Part shown: positions 9,523-17,999 of the stretch, in pieces
Numbering within the stretch: the first letter of the stretch is position 1
Layout: each line of letters opens with the position of its first letter
DNA from: Blastocatellia bacterium
GTDB lineage: Bacteria; Acidobacteriota; Blastocatellia; UBA7656
Direction: 5' to 3'
NCBI GenBank assembly: GCA_035275065.1
Contig: DATENM010000136.1
Span: forward strand, 1-64,000
DNA length: 64,000 nt
Made by a program: the position numbers and the translations under genes
Notes under the pieces: generated by a model
The model's database searches: none
What the model was told of the DNA's origin: nothing
What the model saw: only the letters and a program-made list of their open reading frames with translations

Positions 9523-11109
9523 ATGAAGATCGGCGATTTCATCCAGCAGCAAGTTGTTCGGGCGCGCGACAGACGCTGGCGCGGCATGCCGGCTCTGGTG
9601 ATGCTGGCGGCTGCGGCAGCGGTCGGCGTCGTGCGCTTCAACGCGGCGTCGCCGCGCGCCTGGCCGGTGGGCGAAGTCCCTGTCGCCTTCTGGGCCTGGC
9701 GGTCGCGGTTGCCGAATCAAGCTGACATTGAGCGGGCCGTCGCGCAGACCGGCGCGCGAACCCTCTTCCTGCGCGCAGGGCAGATCGATTACGGCGACGG
9801 CCATCTGCGCTGCATCCACACGACGGCGGGCCGCTATCCCGCTGCGGTCGAAATCCATCTGGTCTACAACGCGACACCGGCGTTGCTGGCGTCGTTCGAG
9901 AAGCTCGACACGGCGGCGCTTGCCAATCAAGTGGCCGCCTCTTACAAAGACGACACGCAAAGGGCCACGGCTGATGCGGCAGACATCGCCGGCGTGCAGT
10001 TAGATTTCGACGTGCCGACGCGACTGCTTGCTCGGTATGCTGCATTGCTCAACGCGCTGCGTCAGCGATTGCCCGAAGGCACGCGGCTATCGATCACCGG
10101 CCTGCCGACCTGGATGGCGTCGGCTGACCTGGGCAGCGCGCTTGCGGCAGTGGACTTCTGGATTCCTCAACTCTACGGCGCGCGGATTCCCTCACGCCTT
10201 GACGAGCCAATCGCCATCGCTTCGCCGCAAGCAGTGGCCCGCGAGGTCAGCCGCGCGGCCAGCTTCAACCGCCCGTTTTACGCGGGGCTTGCCGCTTACG
10301 GGTATGCGATTCACTGCGCCGCGGGCGGCGAGCGGCGGGCGGTCGTTGGCGATCTCGACCCGGCGCTGGTCGCCGCCTGCCGCGAGTTGCAACTGATCGA
10401 GCGTTGCCCGTTCGAGCCCGCCCGCACAGGCGAAGCGCCGGCCAGCGAGTGGCGCTACGTCTATCGCGCCACCGCAGACGCGCAGCTTGACCACCTGCTG
10501 ATCCGCGCCGGCGAATGGCTGATGCTCGACGTGCCGAGCGCCGCGGCGCTGGCTGCCTGCGGGCGGGCGGTGCGCGAGCGGGCGGGCGAGCAGTTGCTAG
10601 GCATCTGCGTCTTTCGCTTGCCTGAGAGCGGCGACCCGACCGCCCTGTCCGTGGCCGAAATCGCCGGCGCGCTCAACGGCCCGCATGCGGCCAGCTCGTT
10701 TGTGATCGAGGCTACAAGTACGGACAAGGCGGGCGCAGCAACCGTCACGCTCAGTCTGGTCAACGACGGCGCGACGCGAGCGCGGCTCGGCGCAGGCGCG
10801 GCCAGCTTGATGGTGCAACTGCCGGCGGGCAGCCTGCGGCAACTCAGTCTGCGCGGCTTTAATTCGACATCGCTGCTCTGCGGCGCGGGCGATGGCGCGG
10901 ATATAGGGGTGAGGAATTGCAGCCTGCGCCGCGCCAATGCGGTGAAGCTGGAATTGACTTCATGGTCGCCGGGTGATCGCGTCGGCGCCGTGCTACAGCT
11001 AGCTTCATTGCCGCCCGCCATCGAAGTCCGCTTCACCGTTTCTATGGACGACGGGCGCGAAGTCTCTGAGCGCCGAACCCTTCTCATCAAACGAGGGCGC
11101 ACATCATGA
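9523..11109 (+). CDS. DUF3142-type protein with predicted TIM-barrel
   Basis: 528 aa from the ATG at 9523 (an upstream ATG at 9403 is possible). A membrane anchor or signal (MPALVMLAAAAAVGVV, about residues 22-37) is followed by a region resembling DUF3142: VPVAFWAWRS, RTLFLRAGQIDY, AGVQLDFDVPTRLL, TRLSITGLPTWM, VDFWIPQLYGARIP. The buried acidic residues (QLDFD) and the order of strands suggest a glycoside-hydrolase-like barrel, but no activity can be assigned. The C-terminal ~130 residues look like a beta-sandwich. The TGA overlaps the ATG of the next gene by 4 nt, so the two products probably work together. Divergent from the secreted protein gene ending at 8678. Confidence 0.7.
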   Translation: MKIGDFIQQQVVRARDRRWRGMPALVMLAAAAAVGVVRFNAASPRAWPVGEVPVAFWAWRSRLPNQADIERAVAQTGARTLFLRAGQIDYGDGHLRCIHTTAGRYPAAVEIHLVYNATPALLASFEKLDTAALANQVAASYKDDTQRATADAADIAGVQLDFDVPTRLLARYAALLNALRQRLPEGTRLSITGLPTWMASADLGSALAAVDFWIPQLYGARIPSRLDEPIAIASPQAVAREVSRAASFNRPFYAGLAAYGYAIHCAAGGERRAVVGDLDPALVAACRELQLIERCPFEPARTGEAPASEWRYVYRATADAQLDHLLIRAGEWLMLDVPSAAALAACGRAVRERAGEQLLGICVFRLPESGDPTALSVAEIAGALNGPHAASSFVIEATSTDKAGAATVTLSLVNDGATRARLGAGAASLMVQLPAGSLRQLSLRGFNSTSLLCGAGDGADIGVRNCSLRRANAVKLELTSWSPGDRVGAVLQLASLPPAIEVRFTVSMDDGREVSERRTLLIKRGRTS

Positions 11110-14024
11110 ATCGAGCGCAGCGCATCGGGCAAAACAAAAAGAGGCTCGGCAAACGATTCAGCCGCGGCGGGCGGGCGTGGTTCCTGGCGGCGCTGATTGT
11201 GTGTGCCATCGCGGCGGCAGCGCTCGGCTGTAGCTGGCCGGGCACGGATCATTCGGTGCGGTTCAATGCCTTCCGCTCGGCCAAAGAGTTCGGGCGCTTG
11301 CCGCGCTTGAGCCATAGCGGTGACGCCGACAACAAGCTGTTTTCGTGGAGCGCCGAATACGACAAGGGCGAGAATTACGAAGAGGGCGAGCGTGAAACGA
11401 AGGGGATCGATGTTCTCTGGGACGAATCGCTTAGAGCCGAACAAAGCGAGGATCTCGCCACCGTGCGCCGGAAGCTACAGGAATACTTGCAACGCACCGC
11501 CCGTTTGCGCGAGACCGGTTATAGCGAGCCGAAAGATTTTCGCCATCGGCGCAACGCGGCGTTCGATAAGCTCGACGCGCTGGCGGCGCTCGACCAGGGC
11601 GCAAGCGAAGATAGCGTTCGCTGTTATCTGCGAGCCCGCACATTAGTCGATGATGGTCAACCCGTCGTTAAGCTGCATGCAGAAGCAGCAGAAGATGTTC
11701 ACCTGGCGGACAATGTTGCTTACTTATGGGCGGTGATTGATTATTCAGCAGACGCAGAAGCGGGCATTGCGAAATTCAAGGCATTTGCCGCACGCTATCC
11801 ACATAGCGAAAAGCGCGAGGCAGCACTTTACATGGCGGCACTGGCGACGCTCAAGATTGCCCCGCGCGCCAAAGTTATGGATTCATTTGCCCCTTGTGAT
11901 GGCGATTGTCCAAAGCTGATGCGTGATGCGCAGGCTGGGTTTCGCCGCGTCATTCACGATTATCCGCATGGCCGCCTGACTGCCGACGCGCAGGGGTGGA
12001 TCGCTTACATCTATCGCCAGCTCGGCGACCGCGCCGCGGCGTTGGCTGAATACTATCGAATGCTCGCCGCGCGCGACGAAGCCAGCCGCATCGAAGCCGT
12101 CTTTTCGCTCGGCATCGCTCGCTATCAAGCCAGCGAGACCGACATGGCGCGCGTCGAAAAGCTCATCGAAGGCGAGCCCGCCGCGGCGCTCGCCTACGCC
12201 TATCACAACGTCTATAACATCGCGCTCGAACCACTCTCAGGGTACGGCATCGGCGCAGGCAGTAGCGCCGGGGAACAAGAGCAGCGGTATAAGAATAATG
12301 CCGACGAGCTGAAGCGCATCGTCGCCTTCGCCTCGCGGATGATGAAGCGTTATGGCAGCGGCGCGGTCGGCAGCGGCTTTGTCTTGCGTCTCGCTCAAGC
12401 CAGCCTTGAGCTGGATGATGATGCCGAAGCGGCGCGGCTGGCGCATCAGGCTTTGAGCGGCGGCGCGCAGGCGAACATTCGCGCAGAGGCGTTGTGGGTC
12501 GAAGCCGTCGCGCTCTATCACCTGAAGCGGCTGAAAGAAGCGCGCAGCGCGCTCACGCAACTGGTCGCCGAAAATCCGAACAACCGCTACACCGAAGGAG
12601 CGCGGCGCAACCTGGCGATGGTCGCCGAAGATATGAATGATCTCGACGGCGCGCTCGAACAATACCTGGCGCTCGATTACCGGCTCGACGTGGCTTACTT
12701 CGTTGACGTGCTGATGCCGACCGATCAGCTCGCGGCGTTCATCAAGAATCACCCGACGCAACCGCACAGTGACGAATTGCAATACGCGCTCGGCGTCCGC
12801 TACCTGCGCGACCGCCGCTGGAACGACGCGCGCCAGACGCTGATGGTGATTCACTCAATCGGTCGCGGCGCTGATAATGGCTATAGCCACTACTACCCCG
12901 GCTCTTATTCCGAGCCATCGTCAGACCCCGTAAAGAGCCTGAACTGGGATGAGCGTATCCGCGGCGTTCGCCCCGAATGGATCGAGCAAGACCTGCACAC
13001 GGCTAATGATCTTGAACGGCTCGAACAGCAGGTGAATCTGGCGCAGGGCGACGAAGCAAAGGCCGAGGCGCTCTATCAGCTTGCCAGCTATCAGTATCAG
13101 GGTGATTTGCTGTTCTACAACCCGGCGTGGAATGGCATGCGCCAGTATCATCTCTACGATCTCGACAGCGGCGGCGGCTTCCGTCGCGCTGACGAATCGC
13201 GGCTGCTATTTGATTACATGCAGAAGCATGATGCGGCGTCGAGCGCCCTGCCGATCTATCTCGACGTGGTCAACCGCTACCCGAACACGCGGGCGGCGCG
13301 CGATGCGCTCTACACCGCCGCCGTCTGTCACGACCGGCTGGCGTCTTACAACAACTACTGGCGGTCGATTTACGACCGTGGCGGCTTTGCCGGCAGCCGG
13401 ATGGTGAATTACCAGGACGTCAAGCGGGCGTATCCCGGCTATCGCTATCCGCTCGGCACCCGTGGCTGGGAGCCGGCGACGCGCACCGTCAACGGCGGGC
13501 CGGGCTGGGCGCTGCCGCCGAAGCCGAAGCCGCGCCCGTCACGCGCTCGCCGTGCGCTTCTGCTGTTTAACAAAGTCATGCAGGTCGCCTTCAAGCCGCT
13601 CGGCGATGCCGTCAGCGCCATCGTGAAAACAATCACGGCGATTTTTCAAGCCATCTGGAAAGCCGTGCTGTGGGTCTGTCACTGGCTGTGGCTCGGCTAC
13701 CTGTGCTTCTGGCTGCGCTTCATGTGGCGGCGCAGCCGCGAAGCCCGCCGCCTGATGCGCGAAGGGCTGGGGCGCTGCCGCGAGCGGCCCGCCGTCGAAA
13801 AAGGCGACACGTCGCTGGTGGATTCGATCACGCCGCAGGCGGCGGCGTTCAATCAGTACCTCGGCCATGACTGGCGCGATCACTTTCTCAAGCTCACCTA
13901 TGACCTGCTCTACAAGCTGCGACAGATGGCGATGGAGAAGAACGCGCGCCACGTGCTGCTGCTCTACGCGGCGACACATTGGATGCTGGCGGTCATCGCC
14001 ATCAAGCTGCTCGCTGATTGGTAG
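11106..14024 (+). CDS. Large TPR-like lipoprotein with C-terminal membrane segments
   Basis: 972 aa. An N-terminal signal with a lipobox-like AAALGC (Cys42) suggests a lipoprotein, although the n-region is long. Most of the protein is helical with TPR-like units (YPHSEKREAALYMAALATLKI, YPHGRLTADAQGWIAYIYRQLGDRAAAL, YLDVVNRYPNTRAARDALYTAA), resembling YfiO/YbgF-type solenoids. Two hydrophobic stretches near the C-terminus (AVLWVCHWLWLGYLCFWLRF and HVLLLYAATHWMLAVIAIKLL) look membrane-associated. Its start codon overlaps the stop of the DUF3142 gene. Function unknown; possibly an envelope scaffold. Confidence 0.65.
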   Translation: MNRAQRIGQNKKRLGKRFSRGGRAWFLAALIVCAIAAAALGCSWPGTDHSVRFNAFRSAKEFGRLPRLSHSGDADNKLFSWSAEYDKGENYEEGERETKGIDVLWDESLRAEQSEDLATVRRKLQEYLQRTARLRETGYSEPKDFRHRRNAAFDKLDALAALDQGASEDSVRCYLRARTLVDDGQPVVKLHAEAAEDVHLADNVAYLWAVIDYSADAEAGIAKFKAFAARYPHSEKREAALYMAALATLKIAPRAKVMDSFAPCDGDCPKLMRDAQAGFRRVIHDYPHGRLTADAQGWIAYIYRQLGDRAAALAEYYRMLAARDEASRIEAVFSLGIARYQASETDMARVEKLIEGEPAAALAYAYHNVYNIALEPLSGYGIGAGSSAGEQEQRYKNNADELKRIVAFASRMMKRYGSGAVGSGFVLRLAQASLELDDDAEAARLAHQALSGGAQANIRAEALWVEAVALYHLKRLKEARSALTQLVAENPNNRYTEGARRNLAMVAEDMNDLDGALEQYLALDYRLDVAYFVDVLMPTDQLAAFIKNHPTQPHSDELQYALGVRYLRDRRWNDARQTLMVIHSIGRGADNGYSHYYPGSYSEPSSDPVKSLNWDERIRGVRPEWIEQDLHTANDLERLEQQVNLAQGDEAKAEALYQLASYQYQGDLLFYNPAWNGMRQYHLYDLDSGGGFRRADESRLLFDYMQKHDAASSALPIYLDVVNRYPNTRAARDALYTAAVCHDRLASYNNYWRSIYDRGGFAGSRMVNYQDVKRAYPGYRYPLGTRGWEPATRTVNGGPGWALPPKPKPRPSRARRALLLFNKVMQVAFKPLGDAVSAIVKTITAIFQAIWKAVLWVCHWLWLGYLCFWLRFMWRRSREARRLMREGLGRCRERPAVEKGDTSLVDSITPQAAAFNQYLGHDWRDHFLKLTYDLLYKLRQMAMEKNARHVLLLYAATHWMLAVIAIKLLADW

Positions 14025-14054
14025 ACGGGTAACGAGGGCCGCGTCGGCAGTGGG

Positions 14055-14120
14055 GGCGCGCAGGGCGGGGCATTAAGGCGTGCCCGGCATGGGAAAAGCT
14101 GGACGAAGCGCCTGCGCGCC
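14055..14120. terminator. Possible bidirectional terminator between convergent genes
   Basis: GGCGCGCAGG (14055-14064) and CCTGCGCGCC (14111-14120) form a perfect 10-bp inverted repeat with a 46-nt loop. It lies between the convergent TPR-lipoprotein and hpt genes. There is no clear T-tract on either side, so termination is inferred from position only. Confidence 0.3.
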
Positions 14121-14137
14121 TCTGCTCCCGCCGCGGT

Positions 14138-14710
14138 TTATTTCTTCACCAGATTGTCGGGGTCTTGCGGCACGGCGATGAAAGGCAGGTTGCGATAAAG
14201 CTCGCCGACGTCCAGGCCATAACCGACGACGAACTCATTGGGAATCGTGAAGCCGATGTAACGCGCGTCAATGCTGATCTGGTGGCGCTCGGGCTTGTCG
14301 AGCAGCGCGGCGATGGCCAGGCTGTTGACTTCGCGCGACTTGAAGATGTTGACCATGTAGTTGAGCGTCAAACCGGTATCGATGATGTCTTCGACGACCA
14401 GCACGTCTTTGCCCGCCAAACTGACGTCGAGGTCTTTGGTAATGCGCACCTCGCCCGACGATTTGGTCGCCGCGCCGTAGCTCGATATGCCGATGAAGTC
14501 GAGCGAAACCGGCAGATCAATGGCTCGCATCAGGTCGGAGAGAAACACGCACGCGCCTTTGAGCACGCCCAGCAGGTGCAGGTTCTTGCCCGTATAATCG
14601 CGCGTGATCTGCTCGCCCATCGCGCGCACGCGCGCCCGCAACTCGTCTTCGCTGATCAAGATTTTGAGGTTGGGATCGTTGATGAAAGAGAGCTTTTCCT
14701 GCGCGCTCAT
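14138..14710 (-). CDS. hpt: Hypoxanthine phosphoribosyltransferase
   Basis: 190 aa. Salvage enzyme making IMP or GMP from hypoxanthine or guanine and PRPP. The PRPP-binding signature VLVVEDIIDTGLTL is intact. The active-site loop region (GISSYGAATKSSGEVRI) and the purine-binding C-terminal part (PNEFVVGYGLDVGELYRNLPFIAV) match the family. I chose the second ATG (14710): AGGAG lies six bases before it, whereas the first ATG (14716) directly abuts the AGGAG. A TTGACA-N18-TATAGT promoter lies upstream. Often found near tilS/ftsH; here it stands alone, divergent from yraN. Confidence 0.95.
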   Translation of the reverse strand: MSAQEKLSFINDPNLKILISEDELRARVRAMGEQITRDYTGKNLHLLGVLKGACVFLSDLMRAIDLPVSLDFIGISSYGAATKSSGEVRITKDLDVSLAGKDVLVVEDIIDTGLTLNYMVNIFKSREVNSLAIAALLDKPERHQISIDARYIGFTIPNEFVVGYGLDVGELYRNLPFIAVPQDPDNLVKK

Positions 14711-14748
14711 TGGCATCTCCTGATGGTGGATTGATCGGCTGAGCCTGC

Positions 14749-14778
14749 ACTATATGCAATGCCCGCGGGGGCTGTCAA
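14749..14778 (-). promoter_or_regulatory. Sigma-70-type promoter of hpt
   Basis: On the minus strand a perfect TTGACA (14773-14778) is followed after 18 bp by TATAGT (14749-14754, 5/6 to TATAAT), about 39 bp upstream of the hpt start codon. One of the best promoter matches in the window. Confidence 0.75.
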
Positions 14779-14818
14779 CCGCGGCGACTGAATGGTTCCG
14801 GCGTCGGCCTGTGAGGTG

Positions 14819-14824
14819 TATAAT
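14819..14824 (+). promoter_or_regulatory. -10 box of the yraN promoter
   Basis: A perfect TATAAT on the plus strand, 38 bp upstream of the yraN ATG and divergent from the hpt promoter. Seventeen bases upstream is TTCCGG (14796-14801), a weak -35. Confidence 0.5.
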
Positions 14825-14862
14825 CGGGCCGCAACTTGGCGGCGAAGCTCGCGGGAGGCAAG

Positions 14863-15336
14863 ATGTTCGGCGCATTAAAAAATCTATGGCCCGATGACCG
14901 GCACGCGCCGCGCGCCGCACATCTTGAGCTGGGCGAGCGCGGCGAAGCGGCGGCGCTCGATTACCTGAAACGTAATCAGGGCTACGAAATCGTCGCGACC
15001 AATTTCCGCGTGCCGCTGGGGCGGGCGCTCTCCGGGCAGAAGCTCACCGCCGAGATTGACCTTATCGCTTACGACCGAGAAACGCTCTGCTTCATCGAAG
15101 TCAAGACGCGCAGCTCGGGCGAGTTCGCCGCGCCTGAGCGGGCCGTTGACCTGCGCAAGCAGCGGCAGATTGCCCGCGCCGCCCGCCGTTATCGCCAACT
15201 GATGAATGTCGCGATGGAAGCCTATCGCTACGACGTGGTCACGGTGATTGTCGGCGATAATGGCGACCGCATCGAGCTGCTGCGCGGCTACTTCGATGAC
15301 CGCGTCTTCCGGCGCAGCCGCTTCTTTCAGCAGTAA
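14863..15336 (+). CDS. yraN: YraN/UPF0102 family endonuclease-like protein
   Basis: 157 aa from the ATG at 14863, which has GGGAGG four bases upstream. Family motifs: LGERGEAAALDYLKRNQGYEIVATNFR in blocks, then the PD-(D/E)XK-like nuclease core with EIDLIAYDRETLCFIEVKTR (Asp of EIDLIA, Glu and Lys of EVKTR) and a C-terminal helix (DLRKQRQIARAARRY). Members are predicted nucleases of uncertain role in DNA metabolism or competence. The length is slightly above the usual ~120 aa owing to N- and C-terminal extensions. No obvious operon partner. Confidence 0.88.
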   Translation: MFGALKNLWPDDRHAPRAAHLELGERGEAAALDYLKRNQGYEIVATNFRVPLGRALSGQKLTAEIDLIAYDRETLCFIEVKTRSSGEFAAPERAVDLRKQRQIARAARRYRQLMNVAMEAYRYDVVTVIVGDNGDRIELLRGYFDDRVFRRSRFFQQ

Positions 15337-15461
15337 CGGCCATCCGTCACTCCTTCCCACCGTCCGAGGCTCTCTGCTAAGATAGAAGTAGGCATTCGCT
15401 TCACAGGTTCCAGCCCAATCTCTCTTTGAGGCGTGCCACTCACTACAGATACGGAGGATGT

Positions 15462-16661
15462 ATGAAGTCATTTGCATTCTTGCGACCGCCGGCGATTGCC
15501 GTGTTGCTCGCCGGGTTGGTCGCCGTTTCTGCCTGGCCCGGCCACGGCGTCGAGGCGCAGAGCGGACGCCAGCCGGAGAAGAAGAAGGTCGAAAAAAAAG
15601 TTGACGAGCAAAAAGGCAAACCGTCGGAGCCGCAAGAGCCGGCGCCGCCCATGCCCAACAAGATCGGCAAGGACGAGCAGGTGATCAAGATCGGCACCCA
15701 GGTCGTCAACGTTGACGTCACCGTCATCGATAAGAAATCGGGCCGCATCTATAGCAATCTCACGCAGAAGAATTTCACCATCTATGAAGACGGCGTTAAG
15801 CAGGAGATCACCAACTTTCGCAACGGCGAAGGGCCGATGACCGCCGTGCTGTTGCTCGAAAATAATCGCGGCAATCACTTTATCAGTAACTATTTTGATC
15901 CCACCTTTGCGCAGGAGATTTTTCAGGCGGCGGCCATCTTTGTTGACGGCTTCGTCAAAAAAGAGGATCAGATCGCGCTCGTCACTTTTGCCATGAAGCC
16001 GAAAGTCGTCACCGACTTCACCGACGACCGCAACCGGCTGCGCCAGGCGGTGGTGTCCGGCTATCGCGACATGCTGAACTTCCGCGAGACCAACCTCTGG
16101 GACGCGCTGTCGTTCGCGCTCCTAGGCGGCAAGGCGATCCAGCTTTATGACGAAGAGAACGGCCCGTCAGAGTATAACGGCTTGTCGGAGGTCGAAGGCC
16201 ACACGGCGGTGATTTTAATCACGCTCGGCATGGACACTTTCAGCCGGATCACTTATGACAAGGCGCTAAAGATCGTCGCCCGCGCCGGCGTGCCCGTATT
16301 CAGCGTCCACACCGGCCACCTCTTCGATAAGAAGTATGGCGACCGCCTGGGACCGGACTGGCGGCTGAGCTTCTTGCAGGCGCAGAACGCTTTGAAGACG
16401 TTTGCCACGATGTCGGGCGGCGCTTACTTCCCGATGACCTTCGAGAGCGAATTGCCGGCCATTATGCAGAGCATTTCGGCGATGCTGCGGACGCAGTATA
16501 ACGTCGGCTATGCGCCGACCAATACGCGGCGCGAAGGCAAAGAGCGCAAGATCAAAGTCGAGGTGGACCTTGATGGCGACGGCACGCCGGATAACAAACA
16601 GCTCGACCTGAAATTCCGCGAACGCTATCTCGAACCGGACGACCGCCCGGCGAAGAAGTAG
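15462..16661 (+). CDS. Secreted VWFA-domain protein of the acidobacterial type
   Basis: 399 aa from the ATG at 15462 (GGAGG four bases upstream). Signal peptide (FLRPPAIAVLLAGLVAVSAW), a Lys/Glu-rich linker (PEKKKVEKKVDEQKGK), then the VWFA-related acidobacterial domain: VVNVDVTVIDKKSGRIYSNL, NFTIYEDGVKQEITNF, TAVLLLENNRGNHF, DQIALVTFAMKPKVVTDFTDD, HTAVILITLGMDTFS, and the ending MLRTQYNVGYAPTNTRREGKERK. The usual DxSxS metal site appears as LLLENNRGN, so metal binding may be altered. The family is abundant in Acidobacteriota; function unknown, probably envelope or extracellular. Hairpin element E follows 2 bp after the stop. Confidence 0.85.
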   Translation: MKSFAFLRPPAIAVLLAGLVAVSAWPGHGVEAQSGRQPEKKKVEKKVDEQKGKPSEPQEPAPPMPNKIGKDEQVIKIGTQVVNVDVTVIDKKSGRIYSNLTQKNFTIYEDGVKQEITNFRNGEGPMTAVLLLENNRGNHFISNYFDPTFAQEIFQAAAIFVDGFVKKEDQIALVTFAMKPKVVTDFTDDRNRLRQAVVSGYRDMLNFRETNLWDALSFALLGGKAIQLYDEENGPSEYNGLSEVEGHTAVILITLGMDTFSRITYDKALKIVARAGVPVFSVHTGHLFDKKYGDRLGPDWRLSFLQAQNALKTFATMSGGAYFPMTFESELPAIMQSISAMLRTQYNVGYAPTNTRREGKERKIKVEVDLDGDGTPDNKQLDLKFRERYLEPDDRPAKK

Positions 16662-16662
16662 C

Positions 16663-16726
16663 CAGTAGTCAGTTGCCAGCAGTCGTCCCAAACATCTCCT
16701 AACTGGCAACTGGCAACTGACTGCTG
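16663..16726. repeat. Hairpin element E: CAGTTGC/CTGGCAA heptamer arms
   Basis: The left arm (16663-16682) reads CAGTAGT CAGTTGC CAGCAG. The right arm (16701-16726) reads CTGGCAA-type heptamers ending CTGACTGCTG. Seventeen bases of the left arm match the inverted right arm with one mismatch. The spacer is 18 bp. It lies between the VWFA and metallopeptidase-like genes (same strand), starting 2 bp after a stop codon. Its purine bias is the weakest of the set. Confidence 0.75.
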
Positions 16727-16736
16727 ACGACGGCTC

Positions 16737-17510
16737 ATGCAAGATCGCGAACAATTGTATTTCGATTTCGACGCCGTTGAGGCGACAGGGGCGGACCTCG
16801 ACGCCATCTTTGACGAAGCCTTGCGCGAGCTGGTCGGGGACAAAGCGCGCCCGGCGGTCGAAGCGAGCTTCTATCCCTACGCCGGCCTCTCTTCAACCAT
16901 ACGCCTGCGCCAGGGGCGGGTTTACGCGCGCATCTCGGACATCCTCAAGCATTCGCCGCGCGAAGTGCTGTACGCGCTGGCCAGCATTCTTGTAGCCAAA
17001 CTCTATCGCCGCAAGGCCGCCGCCGAGCATGAGCGCACCTATCGCGAGTACGCGCGCCAGCCGGCGATCCTCAACGCCACGGACGCGACGCGGCGCACAC
17101 GCGGATACAAGCTGACGACCTCGCCGCTCGGCCAGACGTATGACCTCGACGAGTTATTCGACAGCCTGAATGCGCGCTACTTCGGCGGCCAGCTCGCAAA
17201 GCCGCGGCTCTCGTGGAGCCAGCAGAAAACCCATCGCGTGCTCGGCCATCACGATCACCTGCATGGCGCCATCATCATCAGCCGAACGCTCGACGAAGCC
17301 CGCATCCCGCGCTTTGTCGTCGAATATGTCCTCTACCACGAGATGCTGCACGCCAAGCACCCGCCGCGTCGTCTCGCCGACCGCACCGTGTATCATTCGC
17401 GCCAGTTCCGCGCCGACGAGCTGAAGTTCGAGCGCTATCAAGAGGCGATCAAGTGGCTGGATAAGCTCGCCGCGCCCGCCCGCCGCCGACCCCGTCGCCG
17501 CCGCGCCTGA
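16737..17510 (+). CDS. Zinc metallopeptidase-like protein (SprT/YgjP type)
   Basis: 257 aa. The zinc-binding HExxH is HEMLH in VVEYVLYHEMLHAKHP, followed by a downstream His in YHSRQFRADELKFERYQEA; this arrangement resembles SprT-like and YgjP (DUF45) proteins. The middle region (YDLDELFDSLNARYFGGQL, PRLSWSQQKTHRVLGHH) also fits SprT-like folds. No signal peptide, so cytoplasmic. The tail is Arg-rich (RRRPRRRRA) and could bind nucleic acid. Preceded by element E with no obvious Shine-Dalgarno, so the exact start is uncertain. Confidence 0.8.
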   Translation: MQDREQLYFDFDAVEATGADLDAIFDEALRELVGDKARPAVEASFYPYAGLSSTIRLRQGRVYARISDILKHSPREVLYALASILVAKLYRRKAAAEHERTYREYARQPAILNATDATRRTRGYKLTTSPLGQTYDLDELFDSLNARYFGGQLAKPRLSWSQQKTHRVLGHHDHLHGAIIISRTLDEARIPRFVVEYVLYHEMLHAKHPPRRLADRTVYHSRQFRADELKFERYQEAIKWLDKLAAPARRRPRRRRA

Positions 17511-17999
17511 TTCGCCGGGTTGTAAAAAGTTGTCTCGATTTAGAGAAGCCGGCCCGCCGCGACAACCGGTGCAGCCGTGCGCCGGCAGGTGGGAACAAAT
17601 TCCGCGCACGGACGTTTAAGCAACTGAGCAGTGATCCTGAAGCAGGCCGGGCGGGATGTTACAAGCATTTCTTCGACCGAGATAAGGAACCAGGCTCAGA
17701 ACAGAATATCCTTCTCCTTGGGAAAATGGGGCGCTCACGCGGGCGCCCCATTAATTTTTTTGGCGCCGCCCGCCGCGAATTTGCTCTGATGTTTTTTTGA
17801 AACCAACCCGCCGGTGTCGCGTTATAAGGAGTGTGAGTGAACCAAGCAACCGCAGCGCGGTGAACTTAAATGCGCCTGATCATCGCGCTTGCGGGTTGCC
17901 CTACTAAGCGTTGTCGCTTGGGGTGAATCCTCCTCCATTACTCACTGGGCGTTGTGACGGCAAGGGCCGCCGCAGCGCCCACACTTTTTTATCCCTGCT
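17511..17999. other. Gene-free 489-bp region with possible structured RNA
   Basis: No convincing protein gene. The first 250 bp show nested inverted repeats on the plus strand: GTTGTCTCG pairs with CGCGACAAC (about 17530-17560), and CCGTGCGCCGG pairs with CCGCGCACGG (about 17574-17614) with an inner GGGAA/TTCC. The region ends in a strong intrinsic terminator (17725-17759). A non-coding RNA or long structured 3' UTR is plausible. Downstream, GCAACCGCAGCGCG and CGCGCTTGCGGGTTGC (about 17849-17901) form another imperfect hairpin. I could not match it to a known RNA family from memory. Confidence 0.4.
17725..17759 (+). terminator. Rho-independent terminator
   Basis: AATGGGGCGC (17725-17734) pairs perfectly with GCGCCCCATT (17743-17752) around an 8-nt loop, followed by AATTTTTTT. 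Orientation is plus strand. It lies 215 bp after the metallopeptidase-like gene, so it may end a separate small RNA. Confidence 0.85.

Noticed and set aside
15443..15878. Minus-strand open frames opposite the VWFA gene
   Set aside because: Shadow frames of a supported secreted protein gene with no signals of their own.
17833..17907. A possible 24-codon small ORF (VSEPSNRSAVNL...) after AAGGAG
   Set aside because: The GTG start lies only one base after the AAGGAG, and the stretch is better explained as one side of an RNA hairpin. No second start with proper spacing.
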